NCBI GenBank assembly: GCA_900546795.1
Contig: UREG01000090.1
Span: 1-5,859, forward strand
From: an uncultured Veillonellaceae bacterium
GTDB lineage: Bacteria; Bacillota; Negativicutes; Veillonellales; Megasphaeraceae
Length of the DNA: 5,859 nucleotides
Direction of reading: 5' to 3'
The notes beneath the pieces are model-generated. The model did no database searches. It saw nothing but the letters and a program-made list of their open reading frames with translations, and was not told the origin of the DNA. Below, piece after piece: positions 5,238-5,859 of the stretch (within the stretch, counting starts at the first letter, position 1; every line of letters starts with the position of its first letter). Both the position numbers and the translations under genes were made by a program.

Positions 5238-5717
5238 ATGAAACGTTGGATGCTATTAGCTGTATGCTGTCTGGTTCTGTCGGCAGGAGCGGCGTCTGCA
5301 CACGGCGGCTGGCATGATGCCGGCTGGGATCGGGGATACGGATACAGCGGGTATGAAGATACGATCGACAATCGGTTTGAACGGTATCACCGCCGGGTTG
5401 GCGAAGCGGTGTACCGCGGCTGGATTACGCCGGACCAGGGCGGAATACTGCATGAAGAATTAGGGAAACAAGAACGGCAGCTAAAGAGCCGGGAAGAAAA
5501 GAACAGCTGGCAGGGGCGCTGGCAGGATGAAGAAGCCTGGCGGCAGAATACCGCTGCGAAAGCAGGGATTTCACTGGAACGGCTGAGCGCGATATTAGAC
5601 GGCCGCACGCATCGGATGGGGCCGCCGCCGTATGAATATCGGGACTGCCGGGACTGGGACTGCCGGGATGATCGCCATGACCGATGGGGACGGCACGCAC
5701 CGTATCCGAAAGGCTGA
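5238..5717 (+). CDS. Small exported protein of unknown function with Arg/Asp/Cys/His-rich tail
   Basis: A 159-residue protein I cannot assign to a named family. Residues 1-21 (MKRWMLLAVCCLVLSAGAASA) are a Sec signal peptide with an AxA cleavage site. An aromatic, Gly/His-rich segment (22-40) follows. A charged helical hairpin at about 43-85 contains GEAVYRGWITPDQGGILHEE, and a second at about 105-127 contains AAKAGISLERLSAILDG. This pattern (a helix, a G-x-I/L-[ST] turn, then a helix) resembles small periplasmic proteins seen in many Gram-negative bacteria, but it is not diagnostic. The tail (131-159) is dense in Arg, Asp, Cys and His, with the five-residue duplication DCRDW/DCRDD, and could bind metal. 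The start at 5238 follows AGGAGAGG and begins the signal peptide; the frame is open further upstream but only through promoter DNA. Only 4 bp separate its stop from the next promoter. Confidence 0.82.
   Translation: MKRWMLLAVCCLVLSAGAASAHGGWHDAGWDRGYGYSGYEDTIDNRFERYHRRVGEAVYRGWITPDQGGILHEELGKQERQLKSREEKNSWQGRWQDEEAWRQNTAAKAGISLERLSAILDGRTHRMGPPPYEYRDCRDWDCRDDRHDRWGRHAPYPKG
5643..5672 (+). repeat. Two-copy 15-bp tandem repeat inside the small exported protein gene
   Basis: GACTGCCGGGACTGG (5643-5657) is followed directly by GACTGCCGGGATGAT (5658-5672), in frame, giving DCRDW then DCRDD. The first 11 bases of the units are identical, and 13 bases (5641-5653 and 5656-5668) match when the flanking GG is included. 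This looks like a recent short duplication. Confidence 0.75.
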
Positions 5718-5721
5718 CATA

Positions 5722-5750
5722 TTGACGGACGGGAAAAACTCTGGTATTCT
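5722..5750 (+). promoter_or_regulatory. Promoter of the tRNA-Ser gene
   Basis: TTGACG (5722-5727) and TATTCT (5745-5750) have the optimal 17-bp spacing. The predicted start near 5757 lies about 7 bases before the mature tRNA 5' end. Confidence 0.75.
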
Positions 5751-5763
5751 ATGTATCGTACCT

Positions 5764-5854
<91 letters not shown>

Positions 5855-5859
5855 GCTGC

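Noticed and set aside
5102..5371. Upstream extension of the lipoprotein frame
   Set aside because: It overlaps the divergent gene and promoter DNA. The lipoprotein signal and GGAGG site place the start at 5101.

Overview
The window looks like a piece of chromosome from an anaerobic Firmicute, most likely of the Negativicutes type (for example Megasphaera or a relative). This rests on strong GGAGG-type ribosome binding sites, TTGAC/TATAAT-like promoters, roughly even base composition, and several exported proteins and a lipoprotein. The taxon is an inference and no marker gene fixes it.

Left part (1-3004): a long A+T-rich leader (56-325) with a 19-bp hairpin and three copies of a TACAGTATAT element precedes a two-gene operon. 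The first gene is a multi-pass membrane protein of the DUF3100 family (326-1615). The second, 35 bp later, is an M20-family metallo-amidohydrolase with all expected metal ligands (1651-2961). A strong intrinsic terminator closes the operon at 2977-3004. The likely logic is uptake of an amide or N-acyl amino acid by the membrane protein and hydrolysis in the cytoplasm. The 17 codons at the extreme left edge may be the tail of another gene.

Middle part (3005-5176): a cytoplasmic flavodoxin-fold FMN oxidoreductase with a four-cysteine motif (3076-3693, + strand) faces a two-gene leftward operon. That operon encodes a cyclophilin-like-fold lipoprotein (4601-5101) and an exported double-domain carboxymuconolactone-decarboxylase-like protein (3839-4561). 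A hairpin with 5 T's sits between the converging genes. The flavodoxin-family gene and the lipoprotein operon both have promoters of the form TTGAC(C/T)-19 bp-TATACT. Both carry the same ACTCCAG half-site at the same place in the 19-bp spacer; in the flavodoxin-family promoter it is half of a perfect 7-bp dyad. Over-long spacers filled by a dyad are the signature of MerR-family control, so the three genes may form one small regulon of a redox- or electrophile-responsive regulator encoded elsewhere. This is the most interesting signal in the window.

Right part (5177-5859): a divergent gene encodes a small exported protein of unknown function (5238-5717) with an Arg/Asp/Cys/His-rich tail. Just behind it lies a tRNA-Ser(UGA) gene with its own promoter (5764-5852). 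No mobile element, CRISPR array or rRNA is visible.
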